Positions 1 to 9,119 of a DNA stretch of 33,664 nt are shown here, in pieces; position 1 is the stretch's first letter; each line of letters begins with the position of its first letter. A program made the translations under genes and the position numbers. The notes beneath the pieces are model-generated. The model ran no database searches. It had not been told where the DNA came from and worked only from the letters and a program-made list of their open reading frames with translations. The stretch is taken from NCBI GenBank assembly GCA_903904855.1, contig CAIVEH010000253.1, positions 1-33,664 on the forward strand. The letters are read 5' to 3'. Origin of the DNA: an uncultured Bacteroidota bacterium (GTDB taxonomy: Bacteria > Bacteroidota > Bacteroidia > Chitinophagales > Chitinophagaceae).

Positions 1-61
1 CTTTGCATCGCATTTAGATCCTAAACCACAATTTTATATTGATGGATTTGGTAGATTATAA
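1..61 (+). CDS. 3' end of an unidentified gene (partial)
   Basis: An open frame entering from the left edge (codons in phase from base 2) runs to a TAA at 59-61 and would end a protein with FASHLDPKPQFYIDGFGRL. The residue mix (Pro, Tyr, Phe, Gly, Asp) looks like a real C-terminus rather than random AT-rich translation. Bases 62-134, before the next gene, are very A/T-rich with no ORF. The product cannot be named from 19 residues, and the frame could be chance because only about 60 bases are visible. Confidence 0.4.
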   Translation, partial: FASHLDPKPQFYIDGFGRL

Positions 62-134
62 AAAATAAAAAAATAAAAATGTATAAGAGTTTTGATTAGA
101 TTAATATAATATCCTAACATGTAAATTTAATTTT

Positions 135-3100
135 ATGCGAAAATTTCTCTTGCTTATTTCTGTCTCTATTTTAGCAATATGCCATAAAAGTGGAGCCCAA
201 TGTTTCCCGGAACAATTGTACGACAAAATTATTAGTGGTTACCATGGGTCAATTGCGTTGCTCCATGACGGGTCTTATCAATGCTGGGGCGAAGATCTAG
301 ATAGTACCGGATCAGGAAACCAGGGTACGCCAGTATCCATCAATGTAGCCCATTATCCCCGGCTCACGGGAACCGCACTCAAAGCCGCAGTCGGGGGTAG
401 GGGTAGCACAAAAGACCAGTACTTTCTATTGACAACAACCCACCTTTTTGCGTGGGGGCCAACAGGGAATGTATTGAATTCGGCCCTCACTCCAAGCAAT
501 ACATTTCAAAAGGTTACATCTGCCTCTTTCACAAATGCAGACTCAACTGGTCTTCCGGCAATTGGTGGTCCTTCACACGTAACTATGTTGTTTGCTACGT
601 ATCAGACCTTGACTATTGTAACAGATTCTGGTTTTGTATATGTTATTACCCAGGCTGATGCCAATTTGCAGGGTGACGGATCCGGGTCGATTACAAGTAC
701 CACATGGCACAAAGTAAAAATTAATTCCTCAACTTATCTTACTGGTGTAACATCAATTAGAGGTGAGGTAACAGGTACTGGAAACGGGGCACTTATGGCT
801 ACCACAACTTCCGGAAATGTATATGTCTGGGGACCTTCAGTGTATATGGGTGACGGAACATATGCCACCGCCAAAAATTATGCAACCCAGATGACTTTGC
901 CATCTGAATTCAACTCTACCAATAAACCCTATATGATTGGTGTTACCGGTGGCACATCAACTACCTATACTTCTGGTGGAGGAGCCATAGCTCCATCAAC
1001 CAAGGATACAAACAGTTTTTATGTTTTAAGCGCATCAGGAACTTTATATTCTTTAGGCTATAACGCAGATAAACAATTAGGTGACTTTACTACTGTTACC
1101 CGAACAACCTGGGTACATGCAAAAAAGACAGCTACTCAAAACTTTACTGATGTAAACTATTTCTCGGTGCAGGAAGCAGATAATACTTTTCCAGCTGTAG
1201 CTGTAGTATCAGATTCCGCCAATATTTTATTTTGCTGGGGTTACAGTAGTTATAATATGCTCGGTACAAGTGTCGATTCTTCGACAAATCCTCATGTTGC
1301 AGAAGGATTTGCTCCTGGCGGCGATATTGCACTTTTCCCTGAAATGGGAGGGCATACCCTGGTTTACCTTAAAGCAGGCAGTTCGCAATTCTGCTATATT
1401 GGTCATAAGATTAATGGAAGTATGGGCGATGGAGTTATTACGGGGGCCAGTGTGCCAACATTCGATTGTTCAGGCACACCAACAGTGTGGGTTTGCGGAA
1501 GTGTCCCTGTAGCTGGTAATGATACTAATTCAGTAATATCTGCAAGCCCCAACAATATAATTGCTGATGGTCTTGCTACAACTACAATTACCCTTCAGCT
1601 AAAAACTTCGAATAGCCAGGGTGATACCAACCTGACTACTACAGGTGGTTTGGTAACCATGTCGGCAACGCATGGAACATTAGGTGCCGTTACAGATCAT
1701 AATAACGGAACCTACACAGCTACACTCACAAGTTCGGTTACTGCAACACCGGCTATAATTTCATTTACACTCGTAGGTGCAACCGATGTTTTAAATACTT
1801 GTACAGTTAATTTTACACCCGACGAAATTTATGGACCATCATCTGTTTTGGTAGGGTATACCATAAACTTAACTGATACAACAGTTGGAGGGACCTGGAC
1901 AAGCAGCAATACATCACACGCTACTGTTGGTTCCTCTACAGGAATAGTAACAGGCACTGGTTCGGGAGTGGCAACGATAACATATACGGCTGGTGGATAT
2001 TATGCTACCTATCCTGTAACAGTGAGTATGGCAGCCATAACCGGACCAAATACAGATACTGCAGGTCAGACCATCACTCTGGCTGATATTTGTCCCGGAG
2101 GTACCTGGAGCAGCAGCAATACCGGAGTAGCAACCATGGGATCCGCAGGTATAATGACTGGTGTTGCAGCTGGAACAGCAACAATTACATATACTATAGG
2201 TGTAGGGTATGTTGTTTACCCGGTTACCGTAAATGCTATGTTGCCAATAACCGGCCCGTCTTCCGTATATGTAGGTAATGCCATTTCCCTTGCAAATGCC
2301 AGCCCGGGAGGCACATGGAGCAGCAGCAATACAGGGATAGCAACAATTGGCACATCGGGAATAGTAACGGGAGTAACTATAGGCGATGTAACTATTACCT
2401 ATACAAAGGGAAGTGCGTATGTTACACATGATGTAACCATTAATCCAATTTCAGCTATCACAGGGGCATCAATTGTGTATGTGAATAATAATGTGAGCCT
2501 GTCGGATGTAACGCCAGGAGGTACCTGGAGCAGCAGTAATTCTGCAATAGCATCAATTGGAACTTCAGGAACATTGACCGGGGTAAATGTGGGGGTAGTA
2601 ACTATAACTTATACACTGGGTGGTGCTTATGTGACCTATACAGAAACCGTTAGTATTGCGCCAATAACAGGCCCTTCATCGGATACTGCTGGTCAAACCA
2701 TTTCGCTTGCCGATGCCAGTGCCGGGGGAACCTGGAGCAGCAGTAACACAAGTGTTGCTTCTATCGGTACTTCAGGTGTAATGACAGGTGTTGCAGCAGG
2801 TAATGCAACAATAACCTATACCCTTGGTGGGAACTATGTAATCTACCCGGTTACGGTTAATGCAATGTTGCCCATAACCGGTCCATCCTCAGTATATGTA
2901 GGTAACGCCATTACTCTTGCTGATGCCAGCACAGGGGGCACATGGAGCAGCAGTAATACAGGGGTAGCAACAATTAACTCTTATGGAGTGCTGACAGGAG
3001 TAACCACTGGTGGGGTTACTATAACTTACACAAAGGGTGGGGCGTATGTTACATATGATGTTACTATTAACCCGATATCTCCTATTACTGGAGCAACATC

Positions 3101-6100
3101 GTTATATGTTAATAATAGTATTGCGCTAGCCGATTTTACCCCTGGTGGTACCTGGAGCAGCAGCAACACAGGAATAGCAAGCATTGGTACATCAGGCTCA
3201 GTAAGCGGTGTAAATGTTGGTAACGTAACAATAACCTATACACTGGGTGGCGCTTTTGTTACCTATACTGAAACGGTTAGCATTGCTCCTATAACAGGTC
3301 CATCAACTGATACAGCAGGGCAGACTATATCGCTTGCTGATGCCAGTCCTGGAGGAACCTGGAGTAGCAGTAACACCGCAATTGCCAATATAGGTACTGC
3401 CGGTGTCATGACAGGTGTTGCAGCTGGCAACGTTACAATAACCTATACTATTGGTGGAAACTATGTCACTTATCCTGTTACAGTAAATGCAATGTTACCC
3501 ATAACCGGACCGTCTTCAGTATATGTTGGTAATTCCATTACACTTGTTGATGCCAGCGTGGGAGGCACATGGAGCAGCAGTAATACGGGGGTAGCGACAA
3601 TTGACCCTTCGGGAACTGTAACTGGAGTAACAACCGGAAGCGTAACTATAACTTATACCAGGGGCAGTGCGTATGTTACCTATGGCGTAACCATAAATCC
3701 AATATCACCAATTACCGGAGCAACATCTGTATATATTGGTAATAGTATTACTCTGGCAGATATTACACCGGGCGGTACCTGGAGCAGTAACAATACAGGT
3801 ATAGCTGCAGTAGGTACAAATGGCGTAGTTTCTGGTGTTGCTTTAGGATCAACGACTATAACTTATACTTTAGGTGGCGCCTATGTGATCTATGCAATTA
3901 CTGTCAATGCCTTGCCACCTCTTACCGGACCAACCGGGGTGTATATTACAAACACCATCACACTTACCGATGCAGCAGCTGGTGGCACATGGAGCAGTAG
4001 CAATACAGGCATAGCAGGTATAGGTACTTCTGGTATTGTTACCGGAATTGCAATAGGAACAGCCACAATTACTTATACGCTGGGAGGAGCATATGTTACC
4101 TACAATATTACCGTTAATCCTTTGGCGCCGATAACCGGACCTGCCTCAGTTTTAATTGGTAGTACCATCACACTTGCTGACCTGACAACCGGCGGCAGCT
4201 GGAGCAGCAGCAATACATCTCTTGCTACGGTGGGAACATCAGGTATCGTTACTGGTGCTGGTGTTGGCAGCGTTACTATCACCTATTCTATTACTGGGAA
4301 TTTTGTAACCTACTCCGTAACTGTGAATACTTCTTCCTTCAGTGGTATTCCAGCAGTCTGCCAGGGAGCTAATACAACCTTGGGTTATACGCCAGGCGGA
4401 GGTACATGGGCGAGTGCAAATTCTGGTATTGCCACAATTGGTTCATCCAGTGGCATCCTTACAGGTGTGGCTTCAGGAACAGTTATCATCAGTTATACCT
4501 ATTCAGGATCAACATATACAGAAACAATAACAGTAAATCCGTTGCCCACAGTTCAGTCCATTACCGGTTCCGGCGGCTTGTGTGTTGGCAATACCACTAC
4601 GCTCAGCACCGCAAGTACTGGGGGCGCATGGAGTTCAGGAAGCAGTATTGTTACAGTTGGCACAGGTGGTGTAGTAACAGGATTCGGAATGGGAACTGCG
4701 AACATTTCCTATTCAGTTACAGACATTAATGGATGTACAGGATCATCGATCAAATCAATTACTGTTGCTGGATTACCCAATTATCTATATACCGGAGCAG
4801 GCACTGGCGCAAATACGGCTACAGGTGATGGTGGTCCAGCCTACCTGGCTACCTTAATGGGCCCTAGAGCATTATGTTCTGATACAGCTGGAAATGTGTA
4901 TATAGCTGATGTGATGACTAACACCGTAAGGAAAATTGGCACTAATGGTTATATAAGTACAGTAGCAGGCAATGGCGCCACAGGCAATGCAGGCGATGGT
5001 GGTCAGGCTACTGCTGCCCAACTGAATATGTCGGGTGGTGGTGGATTATATGTAGACAAGGCTGGCAATATGTTTATTTGCAATACTACGGGTATGACTA
5101 TCAGGAAGGTAACAGCCTCAACTGGGATTATCAGCACTATTTGCGGAACCACAGTGGGAGGGTCTACTGGCGACGGTGGACCTGCAACTGCTGCAAAAGT
5201 TCAGGGACCTTTGGGTATTTGTAAAGATACCACTGGCAATATTTATTTTGCAGATGGAGGAAATGCAAAGATTCGACGTATAAGTGCTGGAACTGGAATA
5301 ATCTCAACAATAATCGGAACTGGCTCTGGTGCCTATTCCGGAGATGGCGGACTGGGAATTGCTGCAAGAGTATACCTCCCTCGCGATGTAATAGCTGATA
5401 ATTATGGTAATTTGTATATAGCTGATTATGGAAATAACGTAATCAGGAAATACGTGATTGCAACAGGTATTATTACTACCATAGCGGGTACCGGAGTGGC
5501 CGGAAATTCCGGAGACGGTGGTCCCGCTACCGCGGCTCAGTTATACTACCCGGCACGCCTTGCCTTCGACGGATCAAATAACCTGTTTATAGCCGACCAG
5601 TTTAATAATAGAGTGAGAAAGGTGAATCTTTCAACTGGTATTATCAGTTCTTCTATAGCCACAGGCACTTCTGGATTTTCCGGAGATGGTGGTCCTAGTG
5701 TTTTGGGAAAACTGACTCAGACTGCGGGTATTGCCATCACAAGGAATGGCAACATATATGTATCCGATATTACAAACCGCAGGGTTAGGGTATCGCCATT
5801 TAATGGCAGCATTTACATTACACTTGCAGGGGCAAGTACTATAACCTATGGAAGTTCAGTTACTTTAACCGCCAATCCGTCTATAGTCAGCAGTGATGCC
5901 TCACTTCAATGGTATAAAAACAATTCCGCAATTGGCAGCGGTGCCAATACGCTTACCGATGTTCCGACCGCATCGGGCACTACCTACTATTGTGTGCTGA
6001 CCATAGCCCCAGAATGTGGCGCTACTTTTTACGATACCAGCAATATTATTACTATTACTATTCCAGGCCACAAGGCTGCAGATTCTTCTGCAAATATTAT

Positions 6101-6371
6101 TAATCTGTCTGTAGTATCTGAAGGGATTACTATTTTTCCAAATCCGGTTCATGGTCAGTTGAATATTACTGTTACCGGCGTGGAGAATGGTACCATGCAG
6201 GTAAACGTTTATGACCAGCTAGGAAGGATAGTTGTAGCAAAAAACACAGTAGTGACCGAAAATCAGGTTTCTGAACTGGTGGATATGCAATCTCTTTCTG
6301 GCGGCATGTATATCATATCTGTTACCGATGCAGTTGGCAAAAGTAAATTTGTTAAGTGTATGAAGAATTAA
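135..6371 (+). CDS. Giant secreted multidomain protein: RCC1-like, Big1, 14 Big2-like repeats, NHL repeats, T9SS type A sorting domain
   Basis: 2078 residues. A signal peptide (residues 1-21, KFLLLISVSILAI core, cleavage near SGA-Q) precedes an RCC1-like region with recurring W-G motifs (about 25-455) and a Big1/invasin-like domain (about 460-563). Fourteen Big2-like units of 65-71 residues, each with a GGTWSSSNT...TITYT pattern, span about 565-1548. Five to six NHL units with repeated GDGG and IADxxNNxxRK motifs follow (about 1550-1890), then an Ig-like domain (about 1895-1975). The last 80 residues (FPNPVHGQLNI..., then YDQLGRIV and LSGGMYIISV) match the T9SS type A sorting domain. The protein is therefore probably exported through T9SS and attached to or released from the surface, with adhesion or binding as the likely role. 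NHL and RCC1 regions both form beta-propellers in known families. It appears monocistronic, with a strong hairpin directly after the stop. Repeat-driven length variation is expected. The specific ligand is unknown. Confidence 0.93.
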   Translation: MRKFLLLISVSILAICHKSGAQCFPEQLYDKIISGYHGSIALLHDGSYQCWGEDLDSTGSGNQGTPVSINVAHYPRLTGTALKAAVGGRGSTKDQYFLLTTTHLFAWGPTGNVLNSALTPSNTFQKVTSASFTNADSTGLPAIGGPSHVTMLFATYQTLTIVTDSGFVYVITQADANLQGDGSGSITSTTWHKVKINSSTYLTGVTSIRGEVTGTGNGALMATTTSGNVYVWGPSVYMGDGTYATAKNYATQMTLPSEFNSTNKPYMIGVTGGTSTTYTSGGGAIAPSTKDTNSFYVLSASGTLYSLGYNADKQLGDFTTVTRTTWVHAKKTATQNFTDVNYFSVQEADNTFPAVAVVSDSANILFCWGYSSYNMLGTSVDSSTNPHVAEGFAPGGDIALFPEMGGHTLVYLKAGSSQFCYIGHKINGSMGDGVITGASVPTFDCSGTPTVWVCGSVPVAGNDTNSVISASPNNIIADGLATTTITLQLKTSNSQGDTNLTTTGGLVTMSATHGTLGAVTDHNNGTYTATLTSSVTATPAIISFTLVGATDVLNTCTVNFTPDEIYGPSSVLVGYTINLTDTTVGGTWTSSNTSHATVGSSTGIVTGTGSGVATITYTAGGYYATYPVTVSMAAITGPNTDTAGQTITLADICPGGTWSSSNTGVATMGSAGIMTGVAAGTATITYTIGVGYVVYPVTVNAMLPITGPSSVYVGNAISLANASPGGTWSSSNTGIATIGTSGIVTGVTIGDVTITYTKGSAYVTHDVTINPISAITGASIVYVNNNVSLSDVTPGGTWSSSNSAIASIGTSGTLTGVNVGVVTITYTLGGAYVTYTETVSIAPITGPSSDTAGQTISLADASAGGTWSSSNTSVASIGTSGVMTGVAAGNATITYTLGGNYVIYPVTVNAMLPITGPSSVYVGNAITLADASTGGTWSSSNTGVATINSYGVLTGVTTGGVTITYTKGGAYVTYDVTINPISPITGATSLYVNNSIALADFTPGGTWSSSNTGIASIGTSGSVSGVNVGNVTITYTLGGAFVTYTETVSIAPITGPSTDTAGQTISLADASPGGTWSSSNTAIANIGTAGVMTGVAAGNVTITYTIGGNYVTYPVTVNAMLPITGPSSVYVGNSITLVDASVGGTWSSSNTGVATIDPSGTVTGVTTGSVTITYTRGSAYVTYGVTINPISPITGATSVYIGNSITLADITPGGTWSSNNTGIAAVGTNGVVSGVALGSTTITYTLGGAYVIYAITVNALPPLTGPTGVYITNTITLTDAAAGGTWSSSNTGIAGIGTSGIVTGIAIGTATITYTLGGAYVTYNITVNPLAPITGPASVLIGSTITLADLTTGGSWSSSNTSLATVGTSGIVTGAGVGSVTITYSITGNFVTYSVTVNTSSFSGIPAVCQGANTTLGYTPGGGTWASANSGIATIGSSSGILTGVASGTVIISYTYSGSTYTETITVNPLPTVQSITGSGGLCVGNTTTLSTASTGGAWSSGSSIVTVGTGGVVTGFGMGTANISYSVTDINGCTGSSIKSITVAGLPNYLYTGAGTGANTATGDGGPAYLATLMGPRALCSDTAGNVYIADVMTNTVRKIGTNGYISTVAGNGATGNAGDGGQATAAQLNMSGGGGLYVDKAGNMFICNTTGMTIRKVTASTGIISTICGTTVGGSTGDGGPATAAKVQGPLGICKDTTGNIYFADGGNAKIRRISAGTGIISTIIGTGSGAYSGDGGLGIAARVYLPRDVIADNYGNLYIADYGNNVIRKYVIATGIITTIAGTGVAGNSGDGGPATAAQLYYPARLAFDGSNNLFIADQFNNRVRKVNLSTGIISSSIATGTSGFSGDGGPSVLGKLTQTAGIAITRNGNIYVSDITNRRVRVSPFNGSIYITLAGASTITYGSSVTLTANPSIVSSDASLQWYKNNSAIGSGANTLTDVPTASGTTYYCVLTIAPECGATFYDTSNIITITIPGHKAADSSANIINLSVVSEGITIFPNPVHGQLNITVTGVENGTMQVNVYDQLGRIVVAKNTVVTENQVSELVDMQSLSGGMYIISVTDAVGKSKFVKCMKN
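2037..3920 (+). repeat. Three tandem copies of a 627-bp cassette encoding three Big2-like domains
   Basis: Within the secreted protein gene, Big2-like repeats 2-10 form a higher-order pattern. Type A units begin ITGPxxDTAGQTI, type B units begin ITGPSSVYVGN, and type C units begin ITGA with YVNN or YIGN. The order is ABC-ABC-ABC. Type A units begin at 2037, 2664 and 3291, exactly 627 bp apart, and the next unit outside the block begins at 3921 (630 bp later). This indicates amplification of a three-domain cassette rather than of single domains, and makes the locus prone to recombination-driven length change. Confidence 0.9.
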
Positions 6372-6382
6372 ATAAAGCCTAT

Positions 6383-6441
6383 CATTTCATGATAAAAATG
6401 GCGCATTCCCTAATTGGGTGCGCTATTTTTATCATGAAATG
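6383..6441. terminator. Long bidirectional terminator hairpin between convergent genes
   Basis: Two 23-nt arms (6383-6405 and 6419-6441) are inverted complements with only one G:T-type mismatch. The 13-nt loop carries a further CCC/GGG pairing. The arms contain A5/T5 runs (GATAAAAATGGCGCA and TGCGCTATTTTTATC), so a U-run is present whichever strand is transcribed. It starts 12 nt after the stop of the giant protein gene and lies 38 nt beyond the dnaG stop, the expected place for a shared intrinsic terminator. Confidence 0.85.
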
Positions 6442-6478
6442 CTGCTAATGGTTTTGAGTGTATAACTATTGCAATAAA

Positions 6479-8419
6479 TTATTTGTATTTACTCGATTTA
6501 AAAACCACCTGCCTGTGCCGCTTCAGTATATCCCGCTCCATAATCCGCAGTTTCAGAAACTTTTCCTGCATCACCTGTTGGGCTATTGGGTCCTTTTCTT
6601 CGTTCAGCATGGTGGTTAGCTTCTCCTGTATGATAAGGATTTTTTTCAGTTCAAAATACGACATCGTGCTGTCCACATCATTTATATACGTCATAGCGCC
6701 CGTGGGCGATTCTATGCCATATTTCTCCTTCCACCGGGTGCTTATTTCCTGCCTTGGGTGCAGAAGTGAGGCCATAACGTCGCGTATCGCTTTTTCTGGG
6801 TAATTGATGAAAAAATGCAGTTCTGGCACATTCCCGAAATGTGCATAATGACTGAAATACTCCATAAACAGCCGCTGCACCATTGGTTCCTTTATCAGGT
6901 CAGCCCCTATGCGGTCTTCTATCAGCTTTGCTACCGACTCAAAGCCCTCGTAGGGTAGGTGGCCATATTCTATAAGTATCCGCAGCAACTGCCATTCCTG
7001 CTGCTCGTCTTTATCAGGTACTTTAAGTTCAGGTTCTGGTTCACCGGTAAGGTGCTCAGGATGCGGCATCACCTCATCGCGGCGCACATGCTTCTGTTCA
7101 TTCTCAATCCGGTCTCTGATGTATTTATTGATCAGGTTGACCAGCCCGGTTTCATCCACTTTTAGTTTACGGGCAGCTTCACGGGTATAATGCGACTGCA
7201 GCGAAAAATCCTCCGCCTTATTGATCTTCGATATGCTCTCTGCAATCTCATTTACCAGCTTCGACATCTTCACTGGGTCATCGCCAGCCTCGTTTAGTCC
7301 CACCTGCAACCTGAAGCTGATCACATCCTGCTTGTGGCCTTTAATATATTCATGAAACTTAGCAGCTCCCTGTTTTTGCACAAAGCTGTCCGGGTCTTCG
7401 CCATCAGGAAGCAGTACAAGTTGCACATTAAAACTCTGACCCAGCGCCATATCCAGTCCCCGCAGTGCCGCCTTGATGCCGGCCGAGTCGCCGTCGTAGA
7501 GGATGGTGAGGTTTTTGGTGAGCTGACCTATGAGCCGCAACTGGTCTTCAGTAAGTGAGGTGCCGCTGCTCGATACCACATTCTCCACACTGCCCTGGTG
7601 TAGCGATATCACATCAGTATAGCCCTCCACAAGCAGGCATTCGTCCTGCTTGCTGATGGCCTGGCGGCTCTGGTACATACCATACAGAACCTTACTCTTT
7701 ACATAGAGTTCGTTCTCCGGACTGTTGATATATTTGGGCGCTTTCTCATTGCTTTTGAGAATGCGGGCACCAAAACCCAGTATCCTCCCCGTCATCCCCT
7801 GAATAGGGAAAATCACGCGACCACGATATACATCGTGGTAGATGCCGTTGCGGTCCTTGGCCAGCCCTGCACGTGCCAGTATTTCGCTCTTATAGCCCTT
7901 GGTCAGTGCGGCCTGGTAAAATGCATCACCCTTCTCAGGGTTATATCCCAGCCTGAAGCGCTCAATAATCTCCTTTCTGAATCCCCGCTGCTTGAAGTAC
8001 GACATACCTATCAGTTGCCCTTCTTCAGTATTAAGCAGCGTATCATGGAACCAGGTAGCCGCAAATTCATTCAGTATTCTCAACCCTTCTTCAGCCAGTT
8101 GTTTGTGCTGTTGCTCAGGGCTGCGCTCGGTTTCTTCAATGGTAATCTTATAATAGTCGGCCAGCCACCGCATAGCCTCCGGATAACTCAGCTTTTCGTG
8201 TTCCTGTATAAAGGTAACCACATTGCCAGCCTTGCCGCAACCAAAACACTTATAAATCCCTTTGGCAGGAGATACATTGAACGACGGTGTTTTCTCATTA
8301 TGGAACGGGCAGTTGGCAATATAGGTACTGCCGCGTTTTTTGAGCCGCACAAATTGCCCCACCACATCCACAATATCGGCGCGGTTCATTATTTCCTGTA
8401 CAGAGGCGGGCGTAATCAT
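6479..8419 (-). CDS. dnaG: DNA primase DnaG
   Basis: DnaG makes the RNA primers for replication and works with the replicative helicase. With the ATG at 8419 (MITPASVQEIMNRADIVDVV) the protein has 646 residues, normal for the family. An in-frame GTG at 8425 would add two residues and is less likely. Zinc-finger ligands of the CHC2 type are C37, H40, C58 and C61 (CPFHNEKTPSF...KCFGCGKAGN). The catalytic core follows, and the TOPRIM acidic motifs are EGYTD (265-269), DGDSAG (309-314) and DGEDPD (339-344). The remaining C-terminal part (about 430-646) fits the helicase-binding region in position but is poorly conserved. The gene is alone on its strand here. The upstream 700 bp hold no gene and no clear promoter. 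Confidence 0.97.
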   Translation of the reverse strand: MITPASVQEIMNRADIVDVVGQFVRLKKRGSTYIANCPFHNEKTPSFNVSPAKGIYKCFGCGKAGNVVTFIQEHEKLSYPEAMRWLADYYKITIEETERSPEQQHKQLAEEGLRILNEFAATWFHDTLLNTEEGQLIGMSYFKQRGFRKEIIERFRLGYNPEKGDAFYQAALTKGYKSEILARAGLAKDRNGIYHDVYRGRVIFPIQGMTGRILGFGARILKSNEKAPKYINSPENELYVKSKVLYGMYQSRQAISKQDECLLVEGYTDVISLHQGSVENVVSSSGTSLTEDQLRLIGQLTKNLTILYDGDSAGIKAALRGLDMALGQSFNVQLVLLPDGEDPDSFVQKQGAAKFHEYIKGHKQDVISFRLQVGLNEAGDDPVKMSKLVNEIAESISKINKAEDFSLQSHYTREAARKLKVDETGLVNLINKYIRDRIENEQKHVRRDEVMPHPEHLTGEPEPELKVPDKDEQQEWQLLRILIEYGHLPYEGFESVAKLIEDRIGADLIKEPMVQRLFMEYFSHYAHFGNVPELHFFINYPEKAIRDVMASLLHPRQEISTRWKEKYGIESPTGAMTYINDVDSTMSYFELKKILIIQEKLTTMLNEEKDPIAQQVMQEKFLKLRIMERDILKRHRQVVFKSSKYK

Positions 8420-8425
8420 TGCCAC

Positions 8426-9070
8426 GAAGTTAAGTATTAAGGGGATTGCATTGCCCGCCGAAGCATTTTTCTTGCGCAGGAGGATTGTCCAGTCTTTTTG
8501 CCTCTATACTGCTTCAGTGTCAGAACCTGCCGAGAGGTATCGAATGGGCACAGTTCAAGTTTGGATATCTATTGAATGTCCTAAATAGCCAAACTAAAAT
8601 AAATTATAAAAATGATGGTCATTGGCAGATGTTATAAAAGTAAAATTAAAGAAAACCCTGCCAGGTGCATCAAAGCAACCTCAGGAAACGATGGAAATAG
8701 TCGCGCATCCGCTGGTCGGGATTTCTAATATCTATGTCGTTTTGTTAGTAAGCCATATAGGGCTTAAATCTGAATAGCCGGCGGTGAAACCGGTGGTAGT
8801 CAAAAATATATACTTACCCTGAACAGGGTCGAATTTGATCTGGGGTATCATGGTTATAATTAACTAAACGACTTTGGTTTGTAATACGCGAATTTCATAT
8901 AGTAATATTATTATAAAAGAAAAATAGCCACAGAGTTGAAAATCCCGATTACTCAAGTTTACCGAAGTAATCTGTAGTCAGTATTGGCTGCACTAAAATT
9001 TTCTCCTTTCTAATCCTCATTGCAGGCGCTGCCACTTCAGCAAAATAGAAGCAATATGCATAGGCAACAA
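8426..9070. other. Gene-free stretch between dnaG and the adenosine deaminase gene
   Basis: No plausible protein-coding gene or tRNA was found on either strand in this divergent intergenic region of about 650 bp. It holds the three-hairpin element described separately (8749-8829) and a weak 7-bp inverted repeat (GATTACT...AGTAATC, about 8949-8974). The 8641-8740 part is noticeably less A/T-rich than the bases beside it and may belong to the same repeat element. Confidence 0.6.
8749..8829. repeat. Cluster of three short hairpins, probable dispersed intergenic repeat
   Basis: Three adjacent inverted repeats occur within 81 bp. TAAGCC-6-GGCTTA (8749-8766) and ACCCTG-AA-CAGGGT (8816-8829) are perfect. 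GCCGGCGGTGAAACCGGTGG (8777-8796) is imperfect, with CCGG pairing to CCGG. Similar strings of small palindromes are, from memory, common as dispersed intergenic elements in Bacteroidota. Only one copy is visible here, so the repeat nature is inferred. None has a T-run typical of a terminator. Confidence 0.5.
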
Positions 9071-9101
9071 TTTGCTTCTTTATTAATAAGCTGTATTTTG
9101 T
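9071..9101 (+). promoter_or_regulatory. Candidate Bacteroidota promoter for the adenosine deaminase gene
   Basis: TTTG at 9071-9074 and TATTTTGT at 9094-9101 are separated by 19 bp, close to the Bacteroidota pattern TTTG-N19/21-TAnnTTTG. The -7 motif is one base off. Transcription would begin near 9106-9110, giving a very short leader before the ATG at 9120. This also argues against the upstream TTG (9102) as start codon. Confidence 0.45.
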
Positions 9102-9119
9102 TTGCAAATTCCACCAATC

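Noticed and set aside
1914-2429. Long antisense open frame (171 codons) across the Big2-like array
   Set aside because: It lies wholly within the repeated coding DNA, has Cys/Tyr/Ser-rich low-complexity translation and no recognisable family; a by-product of codon bias.
1827-4780. Regularly spaced repeats that could suggest a CRISPR array or satellite DNA
   Set aside because: The units are in frame, about 205-213 bp long, and encode Big2-like domains within one continuous reading frame; there are no short identical repeats with unique spacers.
8822-8840. GGGTCGAATTTGATC resembling a tRNA T-arm
   Set aside because: No acceptor, anticodon or D-arm can be folded around it; the sequence is better explained by the ACCCTG/CAGGGT hairpin.
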